From Ricinus communis (lineage: Eukaryota; Streptophyta; Magnoliopsida; Malpighiales; Euphorbiaceae), in assembly GCF_019578655.1 (NCBI RefSeq), contig NC_063256.1, positions 31,854,342 to 31,918,341 on the forward strand: 64,000 bases of DNA, in the 5' to 3' direction. How positions within the stretch are numbered: position 1 is the stretch's first letter; each line of letters starts with the position of its first letter. Shown here in pieces: positions 11,160 to 23,834 of this stretch. A model generated the notes under the pieces. That model made no database searches and was not told the DNA's origin. It worked only from the letters and a program-made list of their open reading frames with translations. The translations under genes and the position numbers were made by a program.

Positions 11160-12139
11160 GAGGCTTCATAACTGCGGAGAACTCAATCTACTGGTAGGGC
11201 TAAGGTGAATGAGCCATAGGAGGCGCTTGTACTTGAAGCACCACCTAGGAGGACTAGGGTGCGAAATCAGGACAGTGATAGATTTATGAATACAGTTGGT
11301 ATGATTAGGGCTAGTCAAGGTGTTGGTGGACAGGACGCGAGTGTGAAGCGCCTAGTCCAAGCCATAGAGAGTGTTATTCAAGTGTTCTTAGCGCATCATG
11401 CGCCTATTGAAGCTAGTGCCCTGGTGGGAGCTTCTTCAAATGTTGTTAGAGAGACATAGATGTGGGAGTATATAAGGTTGAAGCCTTCGTCCTTTACTGG
11501 AAGGGAAAAATATGGAACCGGAGGACTTCTTGGAAGAAGTGTGGAAGCGATTCCACAGCATTCAGTGTGCGGATAGTATGAAGATTTAGGTGGCGGGATT
11601 CACCATAAATGGGGGAGCCTCGCAATGGTTTGCTATGCACATTAAGCTGGAGATGGAGACTATAACTTGGGTGGAATTCAAAGGGAGGTTCACAACTTGG
11701 TTTTTATCGAAGAGTGAGAAGAGGAAGAGAATGCATGACTTTGAGAGGTTAAGGCAAGGGAATATGTCTATAAAGGAGCACACCAGGGAGTCTGTACGGT
11801 TGATCCGTTATGCGCCGGTGGTAGCAGCTGATGAGTTTGAGAAGTGCTCAAAGTATGTTAAGGGGTTAGACGAGTACTATGCTACTTTGAATACAGTACT
11901 TCAGAATGGATTTCCAAGTGTGGTGGACCTAGCTATGACCATGGAAAGGCACAAGCTTGGTGGAATTGTTGAAGTGGGATCAAGGAAGAAGAATAAGTCT
12001 GAGGGACTTGATGGTGAGCAATAACATTAATGGCAGGGTGGTTTTAACCCCCGTTTCTCGCCATTAGGGCCTTTTTAGGGAAATCAAAAGGGTAAAGGCA
12101 AGTTCAAGAATAGAGGGAGAGGATTCAGAAAGGGTTACA
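11160..12139 (+). pseudogene. Chromovirus gag, truncated and frameshifted
   Basis: After the PBS and a leader, gag appears in pieces. A segment at about 11180-11460 holds the N-terminal region and ends in a TAG. A frameshift follows, then MEPEDFLEEVWKRFHSI and an open frame at 11590-12024 of 144 residues carrying the retrotransposon gag core (GASQWFAMHIKLEMETITW, and RHKLG at the end). Several stops stand where Gln is expected (SMKI-stop-VAGF near 11588, GPF-stop-GNQ near 12078). A basic KGKGKFKNRGRGFRKG stretch follows, and the sequence stops at 12139 where Tat-B begins. Pol of this element was not found. Confidence 0.7.
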
Positions 12140-14405
12140 TGTCAGCATCTATTTTCCGGATCTAGATATCGAGGGAATTATGGAAAATCCTATAATGAAA
12201 GTTATTGCCTTTCTTGAGTCTCGGAAGATTGAGGATAGGTGAATCCAAGTCAGGGTTAAGGATAATCGAATCAAATTTTTCTAGAATCATTTTGGACTCA
12301 ATTTCTTAAGAAAAATGAAGTTTAAGGGTCAAAATAATGGATTTCGCAAAATCGAGGACTAAATTGCAAACTTTTCACAAACTTCTCATATTTAAAGCCA
12401 ATCGGCTCTGCATAGAGCCAATCAGTTCTGCACAGAGTCGATCGACTCTACACAATACCATTTGGCTAGTTTTGAAAATTCAACACTGTTTTACACATGT
12501 TGTTGACTTAAAACACCAAAATTAATAAAAATAAGTTTTTGGAAGGTAGTTATGATAATTATGGGATTCTAAATATATATTTATTGATAACTATTTAAAC
12601 TTTAAGGATTTTCATTTGATTTATTGAATATTAACTTGAAATGTTTAATTATCTGATAAAAGGAGAAGATAGTTGTTTCTTAGTAATTTAAATAATTAAG
12701 TAGTTATCTAGGGTTTCCTAACCCTACTGCTATAGATAGAACATGATACCCTAGGTCTAGGGTGGCTATATCGATTATATGCTATTGTTATTAAAAATAC
12801 TAAAAACCTATGTTCGATTAAGTAGAGAGCTTTTTTGGTAACTAGAGAGCAAAGTCACTAAGAAAGAACCCTAGATTAGTAAAAATTTATGTGGAGCGAC
12901 AAAAGATTTCCCAAACTTAAGCAGCACTAGATTCTCATCTGATCCTTGATTATCTCTAAAGACTCACAGATCAGCACACTACAATGATAATTTGATGGTT
13001 TTCCATATCCAGCATCATCAACATCACTTTCTCCTTCAATTGGTTCTTGTGTTTTTATGATTCTAGGAACATGATTAGGATTTTTTTTACAGTTTTCTAT
13101 GTTTTACATTATTAGATTAGGGCTTCTTATGAACTAATATGTTGTTGATTTTATTGGGTTTTGAATAGACAATAATAACATGTAGGATTTGAATATGATA
13201 ATATGTTTGCTTTTGGATTTTAAGTCTGATTAATCAAATGATTAGGATTACATGTTGGATCTATGTCTTCTTTATAGTTTTTCAATTGAATTAGATTTCT
13301 AGGGTTGCATGGCTAATATGCCATTCTTGTTCATTGTGTTTTTAGTTTTTTGGGTTTGTATAACTTTTAGAGTTTCTGGCTCAATTTGATATTATTTGTT
13401 ATTTTTGTTTTATTCGTTTCATATTCTAATCATTTCTTTACCTTCTATGCATGTTAAAATTGACTCTAGGACATGAGGATTACATAGAGAATCGCAAAAA
13501 TCAACCTGGATGCCCTAGAGCCAATTATTTCTGCGTTGAGCTGATCGACTCTATACCCCTTTGCTATGATTTTTGGTGTTTTGTGAGTTTTTGACGTACT
13601 TTTGTCGATCTTATGTACTGCAGTTAGGTTTTATGACTTTTTTTTTGCAATTTTAGTTATAGGCTAGTTGTAATAGTTCGATTTACCTTTCTGAACTTTT
13701 TTTTTAATGTATGTTAAATAAATGTAACATGATTTCTTAATTAAAAAATTAGACATATAGGCATTAGGCCTTAAAATTGGACCTGACATGAAAATTGTAG
13801 TCCATTAGGTTAATGAGATAGTATATTAGACCTAAATTTAAAATCCATATAGACTTAATGGTTTTGCCATGCTTTAGTTAGGTTAAATTAGGCCATATTA
13901 GATTTAGGATCACTGAATTAGGTCTTTTTATAAAAAATAGTCCATTAGGCTTAAAGGTTGGAAATCAAAGCATAACTTGTAATTGGACTAGACTAAGTAG
14001 GCTATGTATATAACTGATTAGTAATTAGGTTAACAACTTGGAGTATGGGCTAGGCTTTAACAAAATGGACTAGATTTAGGAGGATCTCATAGGCTATAAT
14101 GCTTGATATGTAATATATAACTGTTGCATTTATATGGATAGTCCGTTAAAAAATAAAATTAAAGACAAATATACAAAAATAAGGAAGTTGGCTTCCATAT
14201 CCATCTCTAGATTTATGACATAAGCTTCCTTATGGAATCAAAAAACATCACTCATTAGTAAAAGTGTCCCGGTTACCCGGTTGGCGAGTCCTATCTTTAC
14301 GCTAGTCTTTATGACTAGTTAGCATGTTCCCAATTAGGTTGAAAAGCCTTATAGTGCCGTGGTCACTAAAAACACTTGGGTGCACGCCCAAAACCGCCCC
14401 CTACG
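12140..14405 (+). mobile_element. Tat-B 5' LTR
   Basis: Starts TGTCAGCATCTATTTTCC, matching the reverse complement of the Tat-C LTR start (TGTTATCAGCATCC), and ends just before the PBS, one spacer base away; length 2266. Two clusters of GAGCCGATCGGCTC-type motifs are visible (about 12399-12465 and 13515-13552). It interrupts the chromovirus gag. The five bases in front are TTACA; the other copy of a duplication was not found because the right end of Tat-B is lost. Confidence 0.8.
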
Positions 14406-14406
14406 G

Positions 14407-14426
14407 TGGTGACTCTAGTGGGGATA
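14407..14426 (+). other. Primer binding site of Tat-B
   Basis: TGGTGACTCTAGTGGGGATA, equivalent to the sites at 6973-6992 and 32625-32644. Confidence 0.6.
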
Positions 14427-15480
14427 AGAGAAGCTGATTTCAGTGTATGTCTGTCTTTAATTTTATTATTTAACGAGTGATTCTTACATCACTACACTTT
14501 CACACAATGTGCATTTTGGTCCCTATTACCCTAATGGTGTCGGTTAGTGGCTCTTTGGTTCCACTCGAATCTTGGAATTACCCAAGATTCAGCTCATGAT
14601 AATGACAGTAGTAATCTCCCCTATGAGCCCGTTTTGCTTACTATTTGAGATATTTCTCTTTATAAGTACTTAACCCTAAATATTGAAAAGCCTTGGCCCA
14701 AGAATGTGTGGAATCATGCCCTAGGCCCAAAATATGCAAGCTTCATGCTTATACTGAAAAACATTACCTTATTTATTATAAATATATTTTAAGAGATTAT
14801 GGCATGCGCGTCGGGCCTACTATCCCCTGTTGGTAGGAAGTCTAGGCCCAAAATCCTAGGGAAGAAGGACTCGCCTCGAACCGTGTTTAGGAGTAATAAG
14901 GTTGGAAGGATGGTTGTAATATACTTTGCATATTCTTTGAATTTGTTCTGCTAGCTTTTGTATTATGATTTACATGTGTATCATGCATACTATGCAATTC
15001 ATGCATCATACTAACTCTTTGTTTTAAAGCCATTTTATATTATCGTCCTTAGTTTGGATAAGACAAGAAGGGTGTTAAGAGGACCCATTTCACCAGCAAT
15101 CGAGGCAATACTAGACAAAAGCCCAAAAGTCCACTACTTTCAAAGATGGTCCATGAGTAAGACAATAATGCTATCAAGATTGCAATCATGGTGATTGTGA
15201 TTTGAGAGGAACTCCAGCAAGCTTTGGCTAAGATTTTTTGGAAACAAAACATCCAAAATACTACTACTACAGCAACAACTACCCATGATGTGGAAGCACA
15301 TAGTGAGCACCTTTGGAATCTAGATGACTACATGCTAGAACAAGCTAAAAAAGAGTCGACTCTTATTGCAAAAGTTGTTATGGAATCCGAGATTTTATAG
15401 AGTAAGATATTTAAGATTAAGTGCTCTAACCTTTAAAATGCAAGACCCATTGTATTTGACTTTAAAAAGAAATCTAGATC
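14427..15480 (+). pseudogene. Tat-B leader and gag N-terminal remnant
   Basis: The leader is colinear with the reverse complement of 32.05-32.62 kb in Tat-C, including GTCGGTTAGTGG and GGGCCTACTATCCCCTGTTG. A decayed gag start follows, with LWNLDDYMLEQAKKEST near 15310-15355, matching the DLDEFVLDQAKRETA region of Tat-C. The frame has multiple stops. The sequence then jumps to 3' terminal Tat sequence near 15480, so nearly all of gag and all of pol have been deleted. Confidence 0.6.
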
Positions 15481-16700
15481 GAGTTGGAAACTTTCATATA
15501 AAAAAAGGGAGAAAGGATTAAGCCTAAGATGCTCGAAGGAGCTCAAATCTTGGGGGCAATAAGTTCACAAGTCAATCTGGGCCATGTCAGATACTATCTT
15601 TGAAAAAAAAACGAAACAAAGAAAAAACTATAAAAAAAATCCTGCTGACTAGAGGAAATTTATAGGCTAGTTAGGCAAAAGTTAAGGAAATAAAAGATGA
15701 GAGAAAAATATTCAACTAGAAAATCCAAAAAGACTAGCTGATAGCAAGAGTAGTATTATGTGAAATAGAAAATGTATCAGTTTGTGCCCTTATTAAATGG
15801 AGAAAATTTGATTAGAATTCCTGTTAAATTTGTGCATTAGGTTTCATTGCGTGCGCACTACCAAAAGGAGAAAATAGATAAAAAGCAGAATCTATGAGAT
15901 CTAATTAAAGCATGATAATTTTCTTGTAGCACTCAAGTCTCTTTCAGTTGACATTACACTCAATCAGTAAGCAACCTTTCAATCTTGTTTAAAAATCATA
16001 CCTCCATGGCAAACCTTCAAAGTCAGGAGGTTAGTCCAGAATAAGCTATTGATGATAGAGCCTAGATGGGGTATAGAAAGTAGATTCTCAATGTCCTGGA
16101 AAAAAACACATGCCATGTATATTCGAAGAGTGATATGTCAGATCTTCCATCAAGGCAAATCCACTAGATAAGGGTCTCTAACAGGCCCTTCATCTATTCA
16201 ACTCAATGTTGGCTCCTGGCTTGATAGTTATGCAAGTCTGCAAATGTTTTGGCTCGTACTTCGTAATGTCTTTTAGAACTACCACCAGTTGGACACTTCC
16301 CAAGCATCCAAATCTACAAAAAGAGAAAATAAATATAAGAAACTGCTAAGTTGAAAATCCGAAAGAATGGCTTAGGTAAAAATAGAGTCCACTAAGTTGA
16401 AAACCCGGAAAAAGGGCAGCTTAGGCAAAAGTTAAGATATTAGCCTACTAAGTTGAAAACCTGAAAAGGCGGCTTAAGCAAAAGCTAAGGCGTAAAATTA
16501 AGAAAGAAAAAGAGATTTGGTTACTATCTGCATGAGATTGTCGCGAAGCCAAGTTTTCATTACACAAGTATTGGTACAACCCCAAGAAAAATTATTCAAT
16601 CTTCGCATGCTTGAGTTATCTCTAGATCCGTACTTCCTGTCATCACCATGACTTTCAAATCTTTGATATGAATTAATTACAACATTGACCATTAGGATTG
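15481..16700 (+). other. Tat-B 3' noncoding region with short repeats
   Basis: The segment begins with a phrase on loss of gag similarity (GGGGGCAATAAGTTCACAAG) and is noncoding. It contains CTAAGTTGAAAACCCG/GGCTTAGGCAAAAG units at 16345-16500 and degenerate copies at about 15650-15730, of a kind usual in the untranslated 3' part of Tat/Ogre elements. No 3' LTR follows. By about 16700 the sequence becomes Copia-like on the minus strand. Confidence 0.5.
16345..16500 (+). repeat. Three CTAAGTTGAAAA units
   Basis: Units start at 16345, 16392 and 16448 (spacing 47 and 56). Each has CTAAGTTGAAAAYCYG followed by GGCTTARGYAAAAG. Confidence 0.75.
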
Positions 16701-18640
16701 CAAATGAGACTTTGGTTCTTTGAAATGTCTCTATTGTCTATCTCACTTTTTAGATAAAGAATACTTAAGAACCACACTTTATTCTTAAAAAGAATATTAA
16801 AGATCCAAATATCTCTCATACATTGCCTCAAATATAATGAGATTGAGCTTAAGTTGTAAGAAAGACCTTTTGGAACTCTTTACAAAAGTCATGCTTTCCT
16901 TTTTAAAAATAAAATGAATCTGTCTTGTGAGTTTATTCTATGTGATTCATAATTAACATCTAGAATAACCATAAAGTCTAGTACATAACATGATATATGT
17001 ACATAAAAGAATATTATGCTTTTGCATAAATCATTCTATTAATAACCTCTTTCTCAATGAGTGTTTATAACACATATCTTTAGAAAGAGATATATCATAA
17101 GACATCGCCAAGAATTTATCTGTCATTCTTCCATGTTAAACTCCTTTAACATATATGTTTATGTATTCGAAGTTTATAACATTCATGTAGTTTTTTAAGC
17201 ATCTAAATCTATAGATCTCAGTCCTAAAAAGTAAACTGCATGTTCTAACTCTTTATGGATTTATAAGTCTTGGTAGACTCCTGATAAAGGAGTTGTCACT
17301 TTCCCTTTATCTATATGTCCACAACAAACAATATTAGGAAATATTATTATACTCCTACTAATCCACTCATATACACTTATTTATTCTATTTGAATTGATA
17401 CTTATAATTACATTACTAACCAATCCTTTAATTAAGTATATAACTTATTAAAGTATGTAACTTATTTTTTTTCACTCAACCTTTGGGCAAAGATTTTCAT
17501 ATTAGTTTTCTCAAAAACTCACTTTCACATTAATGGATCTTATCCATTTAGATGGGTCCATCACAGTCTTCACTTAGTTAAACAATATGGTATCCATAAC
17601 AGAATCTTATAGCTTGATGCCAACTCAAAGAATTAATGTCAAACATTAGTTCTTAATATAGTAGTCGCATCAACAATGAGGTATAATTACATATTCCATA
17701 AGACATCTCCATTCTTATAAATATGTTGTATCCTACTATATACTAAAAATTGTGTATGTGATTAGTTTAAAGTTGTGTATCTTATGCTAAGCACCTTCAA
17801 GCTTTGTTCTATTTTAATGTTAGTTTGTTTATCTTGATCTCTAACAAGATCTATCAAACTTCTCATGCTTCTTTAGAAAACTTATTTTCTTGAAAGACAA
17901 CATATCCCAAACAAACACTTTTCTTTCAAGAGTATGATAATATTTATATCCTAAAACTCTTTTAGATATCTTACAAACTTACGTTTATTAGATCAAGCCT
18001 TTCAGCTTTGTCTAATTGCATATGTTTCTCTTAGAAATCACATACTAGTCTATATCCTATAAAGACTTTATTATAATCATATCATAAATGGAACATATTA
18101 GAATTAATGGTTATAAGAGTGTATATCCTATGAGAAGGCTTGCAACACTCTTTATTGATATAATTATATCTCACAAATTTAGGTTTCGTCATCTTATGAA
18201 GCTTTATCAATTTAAGTAATTGTAAGTTATAAACATTCTAGTGATGATCCAAGTATTCCATATCATGATCTATTCTTAATATGATACTTTATCATAACTC
18301 TTCCTAAAAGCAAGCATACATCCTATGTATTGCTTAAGAATTCAACATATGTCTCTTTCTCAAAGACAACTTTATCATAAAATTAATTTCATAAGATTTA
18401 TAAGTTACATAACTTGTTTATGTTACTTACTTGTCTCTTTCTCAAATACAAATTTATTATGAAATTGATTTCACAAGATTTATAAGTTACATAACTTGTT
18501 TATGTAACTTATTTATCTTAATATTAATAATATAATCATTATGCCTATTTATGATTACTTTAGTTTTCTCGCAATAGGGATTCATTATCTTACTTTAATA
18601 TAATCTTTTGTATGACTTTCTAGAAATATAAGTCATTTAA
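16700..18640 (-). pseudogene. Heavily decayed Copia pol
   Basis: No frame is open for long, but the minus strand keeps pieces that suit the integrase-to-RT part of Copia pol. The clearest is a VFVWDMLSFKKISFLKKHEKF-like stretch at about 17860-17960, resembling the linker after integrase. The order (gag at 18.6-19.6 kb, PBS at 21.86 kb) supports one minus-strand element. RT catalytic motifs and RNase H were not seen; they should lie left of 16.7 kb, where Tat-B and the chromovirus now sit. A profile search would be needed to place individual domains. Confidence 0.45.
18353..18516. repeat. 82-base tandem duplication
   Basis: Two adjacent copies, 18353-18434 and 18435-18516, both starting CTCTTTCTCAAA and both containing AAGATTTATAAGTTACATAA. 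They differ by roughly ten bases, so the duplication is old. Confidence 0.85.
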
Positions 18641-19619
18641 CTAAATAAGGCATCAATTGCCAAATATTATTAAATGAAATTATAACAATTTTTCTATAAA
18701 AAGAATTAATAACAATGATCAAATTCTTAATAAGAAAAACAAAACTAATAACTAAACTAAATGGCAACAATTGTCTTCAGGCTAGTCTATTCCTTAATCT
18801 CAGAATTAGAAGCTTGTTGTTACTTCTTATCCTTCAAAGCATCGAGATAAACCTTGCAGCTCCTTCTTTAATGTCCTTTCTTCCCATAATAGTGACACTT
18901 TCTTTTATCCTTATTGACACTTTTAATAGCCTTTAAGGCTTTCTTGGACTTCTAGGCTTTCTTTTCCTTTTTCTTCTTAGACTTACTCTTAGCAGCCTTA
19001 GAAGGTTCTACCATTAGAACAACTCTCTTTTGTTTTTTTATGGTGTCCTTCGTAGTTTTTAATATATTAATAAGTTTGGGTATCACATTATCTAATTTAT
19101 TCATAATAAAAATTCATAACAAACTATGAATAACTTAGAGATTGCAAAGTTAAGTCTATACTTAATTCATGGTCCATTACAAAACCAAAACGCCCTAGAT
19201 GTTCAATATATCCAAGCATCTTTAGTCCATGAGCATTCACAAATGCACATTCGACCATCTTACATCGAAACAATTTCTTTGAGGTCTTATAGCTTTCAGT
19301 CCTTAACTACTCATCAAATATTTTCTTCAAATGTAAGATGATAGTCTCAGCATCTATATGCTCATGTTATCTTTGTAGTTCAAAATTCATAAGCCATCAC
19401 ACAAATAACTTGGCCATCGTCTTCTTGACGCTTTTTGTACTCTTTGACCACCTCCTCGGGTGCATCTACGGCAGAGAGATGCAATAGAGGTGTGTCTACC
19501 ACATAAAGCTTCTTTTCTTGTTTGAGAACAATTCTCACATTATGACATCAATCAAGAAATTTCGGCCCATTAAGCTTGTTGGTGTCAAGGATACTATGCA
19601 AAGATAGATTGCCACTCAT
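18640..19619 (-). pseudogene. Copia gag pseudogene
   Basis: ATG at 19619 begins MSGNLSLHSILDTNKLNGP, a standard start for UBN2-type plant Copia gag. A TGA follows within 30 codons, where Trp is usual. The frame goes on through RIVLKQEKKLYVVDTPLL and VVKEYKKRQEDDGQVICVM. Further left the frame is scattered. A lysine-rich KSKKKKEKKAKK stretch precedes a zinc knuckle remnant near 18890, CHYYGKKGH, where the second Cys has become Tyr and the His is followed by a stop. Usual length would be about 250-350 residues; the region has the right size but is broken. Confidence 0.75.
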
Positions 19620-21860
19620 CTTTTCTTACAACCTTCCCATATAAAGATAAACGAATATAAGTTAATTTATACAAGTAACTAGTAAAGGTCTTGCACCCAA
19701 TTACTTAACTCCCACTATTTTTTATACAAATCAATAGCCCTTATTATCAATTCGGGATGCTAACAATTTAGCTATCCTAGTGGGCTAGTATCTCGTTTAT
19801 TTTAATATAACATTGAGTGACTCAACAAACCATATTAAAGTAGATTAGGTAGACAACTATTTGTCAATTGTATCTCTATATAACTTCTAGATCAATTAGG
19901 CAACAACAACGTTTGTCTAAACATATTTTATAATGTTCCAAATATCATATATGTTTCACCTAATTCACGCATCTATCTTTATATAAACATGAGTTACTCA
20001 TCCGATTTAGATAAGATACTTAAGTAAGAGTCATCAATTAAAATAGAGAACATACCCAAGTAATAGGCAACCTTGAGTGACTCAACAAATTAACCTATGA
20101 ACAAGGCTTTTATTCCTATTTTAGTTATGGAAGGCAGCTTAATCTGTTCTTAACATGTGACTTAATATTAAATGAGGGATTTATTATTAACTGGTGATTA
20201 AGGTCTCATATTTTGGCATGAACATACAAATATCAAATATAAAGGTTTCATGCTTTGGCATGATCATGCATATATCATACATCATATATATAATATAAGT
20301 TAAGCTTGCCAAATTACTATGGAGGATTATTGACTTTCTAAAACTAGTTATCTCGAGCCATCGAAGATAACTAGATGGTCAACACCTAGGTATTGCCTTC
20401 ATGATCTCCAAGTCTTGAAGCAACATTCCATTCATCTCCATTTGGCACCATATCTCCATCCGGATTAAAAATAAGATTCTATCTAACTATTCTAAAACTA
20501 TATAACTATTACATAAGATTTAGAGAAATCTTGAGTTGCATTCAAGTGGAGTTAGATGAGAAAAGAAATTTACAACCTAGAGAAAATTAGAGAAAGACAA
20601 GGAACGTAGTCCTTATTCCAAAAATACCAAATCAAAATATTCAACCATTCAACACAATCACATTAGTCTTTATAGTCCATAACCATCCATCATAATGCCA
20701 AATTTAATCATATTTTATAAAGCATATAAAAGAATCAAGATAACATAATTCAAGTTATTTATTTATTGCATGTAATTGGAACTAAATAGGGTATGGAGAA
20801 TTAAATAATTAAATCATATTCAAAAAAATTCTCCTTATTTTAGTGTAATTTGTAGCCAAAACGAAAATTAGGACGTAAAGTCAACCTTTGACCAAACAAA
20901 CTTTACTAATCCTAGTCATACTAGAAAATCAAGATTTAATCTTAGTTGAAGAAATTTATAACAAGGCTAATTAATCATATTAGTTCCAGAATTAATGGAG
21001 TTAATCAAGATTCATCAAGATCCATCATTAAGAAATCAAATTTTCTATTAAATAATTCAAGATAATCAAGATCACAAGGAAATCATCAAGAAATAAGGCA
21101 ACTATGCAAGGAACATGATCAAGATTTAAATCAACTTTCAAGATTGCTTCAAGAACTCATCTTATGCATGATCTAGATCTGATGTTCTTCTCAAAAGGTT
21201 TTCCATTAGATCAAGAATCACACATATGCTTAATTCAACAAGCAATTCCTATACAATGTGCATGATGGTATGTTGTGTGCATATATGGTGTTCATGAAGA
21301 TCAAACCTTAAATTTTCAGAAATCTAATGGTTCATTATTCATCTTCTAAATCATATTCATTGATGTCCAAAATCAAATCAAATCAAATCAAATCAAGAAC
21401 CATACACATATGCACATGCCAAACCCTTAGGATGTGTAGTATGTACATAGTTCTGCTTTGATCATCAAGAATCCAATTCCAAATTATTTTGAACGAATTT
21501 TGAACATCAAATATCAAAGAAGAGTTGCTATAACAATTACACATTCATTTATTTCAATCAATATTTCCATCCAAATTTGATTAGAAATTGTGTGCTGTTA
21601 ATCACATCAAAGTTGTTTATGCTTTTGGCATAGATTCCCAATGCCCAAACCCTAATCAAACGAGATCCAAAATTTATAGAAACTTCTAGAACATAAGTAC
21701 TATGCCTTAGGGTTCATATGCAATAATAATCACCTAAAAAATTTGAAGTATAGCTATAGCAACCGACCAAATCTCTAAAATAGCCCAGAAATTCCAGATT
21801 TGCATTCTTATGATCAATTAACAATTATGCAACCATTATAATTAAATTAATCAATGGAGA
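19620..21860 (-). other. Copia leader between PBS and gag, noncoding
   Basis: 2.2 kb of AT-rich sequence with no supported ORF between the PBS and the gag start. A simple (AATCA)5 repeat lies at about 21370-21395. Such a long leader is unusual and may include unrecognised insertions. Confidence 0.5.
21370..21395. repeat. (AATCA)5 microsatellite
   Basis: Five consecutive AATCA units in the Copia leader. Confidence 0.85.
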
Positions 21861-21871
21861 CTCTGATACCA
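21861..21871 (-). other. Copia primer binding site (initiator Met tRNA)
   Basis: TGGTATCAGAG on the minus strand, one base from the LTR end AATTCTAATA. Confidence 0.85.
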
Positions 21872-23674
21872 CTATTAGAATTGATATTAAAATGTAAGAA
21901 AAGGCACAACAGAAGCAATTTAAAATTTTTCTCAATCCCACCAAGGATCTCATTGATTAAGATAGTCATAATACACAAAACAAGTAAAGATGGAAAAGTC
22001 TTATAAAAGGAGTTTTCGGCCGATCCAAAGAGTGCTTCTTGCTTTGTTGATTCTGATTCTTCAAGGATGATTGATTCACTTTAAAGCTACTCAAGTGACT
22101 AGCCTCTTTTGGTGATCCACATAAGTTTCTAAGCAAAAATCTCACTAAACCACTTTTAAGAGATTGAGAAAAGATGTAGGAGATTGAATGGTAGTTCCAA
22201 GCAAGGAGGATGAATCAATTAATCTTGTTGATTGATTCACCTAGGTTATTCTTCTCAAGAAAATATTTTTCTCTCTTAGATGTGCAACCAACCTTTTCCC
22301 TTTAACCTTTTTTGCCTCATACGCATCTCTTTCTATATATATTACCTTTTAATCGAAGTCCTTAAAGGTTTACAAAACCCTAGTGTACATTAAGTTGGAC
22401 TTTGTTATCATAATTGGACTTTAATTAATATAAGAACTAATTCATGGATACTAAACCCATAATAGGTCGAATCCCATAAGCCCATTAGCTCTTAATTGAT
22501 TAACTATTAATTAGGCCCAATACATATAAGCTTAAGTCTAATGCTTAAAGCCTCATTTTAATCCTCACTTAAAGCCTATTTGTGTGTGACCTAAAAGGTT
22601 CCTAACATGTTGTCAATGAATATGGATTATGAATTCAACTCTTTTAATTCAATGTGAATTCTCTAATTAACTTAATCAATATTCATAGATCAAGATTGGC
22701 ATCTAGCAATGCATCATGACCACCCAAATGTGTATAAATGATTAAAGTGCTTTAATCAACCTTTGGAATGAACAATCTTACAATGTGATTTAATCCTTTC
22801 ATTGTACTTTATCCCAATTGATTCATAGAGCATGGATGCAAGTGTCAACTCTATAATTAAACCAATCATATTTATTCTTGATAATTGCATATAACATTTT
22901 AAATAAGATCTATGAAACACTTTTCATAATATTCATTCATACAACTTAGCCAAGAATTTTCATGTTAAAGCATATCAAGAATCATTAGGATAAGGTCCTA
23001 TGACATATTACCTTAGGCAATGAGTTCTATATTGATAACTTATTATCTTCATATGACTCTTACTATATCCAATAACTATCCCTTAAGCACTCCATGGATA
23101 GGAGGACAAAAGATAGCACCAAAGTATAGTAATCCTCATGTAAGATAATACATTGTTATTTCAAGTCTAAGGATCACGTCTTATATGATTGTCATAAGAG
23201 TAGTCTATAGACACTTAGGGTAAATTCCTTATGGACTACACAGTAGGGTCGTGTTCAATGAACTTGTTCTTGCAATAAGCATCCATATGCTTATCTCATA
23301 ATCTTTATTCCTCAACCTTATGAGATAGATTGCTTACTTCACAAGTAAGTAGACATAATGGTAGTCTCGAGCGTTTTATCAATATCCAATGATCAGTTTC
23401 TAATTCTTAATCAAACATCGACTATGAACAAAGTTTAGGAACGTATGTAATGACAAACTCATCATTATAAACTCGCTTTATAATTTCTCTTACATTTATG
23501 TTTATATGCCATGGTGTTTATCTCTAACGATTTAGATTATTCCTTGATAATACCTTACTACTCATACCATGGGAGTCGAACAATGTCTTTAGTATGATTG
23601 TATGCCATCAATTATGATGTATAAATTAAAATAGATTATCTGATAACTCTTTATCTTTAAGGCATACTCCAACA
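21872..23674 (-). mobile_element. Copia LTR (full copy)
   Basis: On the minus strand it starts TGTTGGAGTATGCC at 23674 and ends AATTCTAATA at the PBS, about 1.8 kb. The U5 end matches the fragment at 8113-8548. Unusually it has the PBS on one side and a PPT (CAATTGGGAGAT, 23675-23686) on the other, so it works both as 5' LTR of the left internal region and 3' LTR of a vanished right one. Confidence 0.75.
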
Positions 23675-23834
23675 ATCTCCCAATTGCAATAAAGCACTAG
23701 CAAAGCTAATCATCATGGTATCCAATACTGAACTCTTTTTTATGATGATCATGTTCTTGTTAGGTCAAATCGCTTTGTTGGAGGATTAACATAGATCATC
23801 TAACAACTCCTTGTCTTTAGGGCATACTCTCACA
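23675..23834 (-). mobile_element. Copia 3' internal end with PPT joined to the start of a further LTR
   Basis: On the minus strand, TGTGAGAGTATGCCCTAAAG at 23834 begins a second copy of the LTR start (compare TGTTGGAGTATGCCTTAAAG). After about 55 bases it changes to the end of the Copia internal region, finishing with GCAATTGGGAGAT, the PPT of the full LTR. This is the remnant of a tandem (three-LTR) Copia array after an internal deletion. The outer end is followed by the target duplication. Confidence 0.65.
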
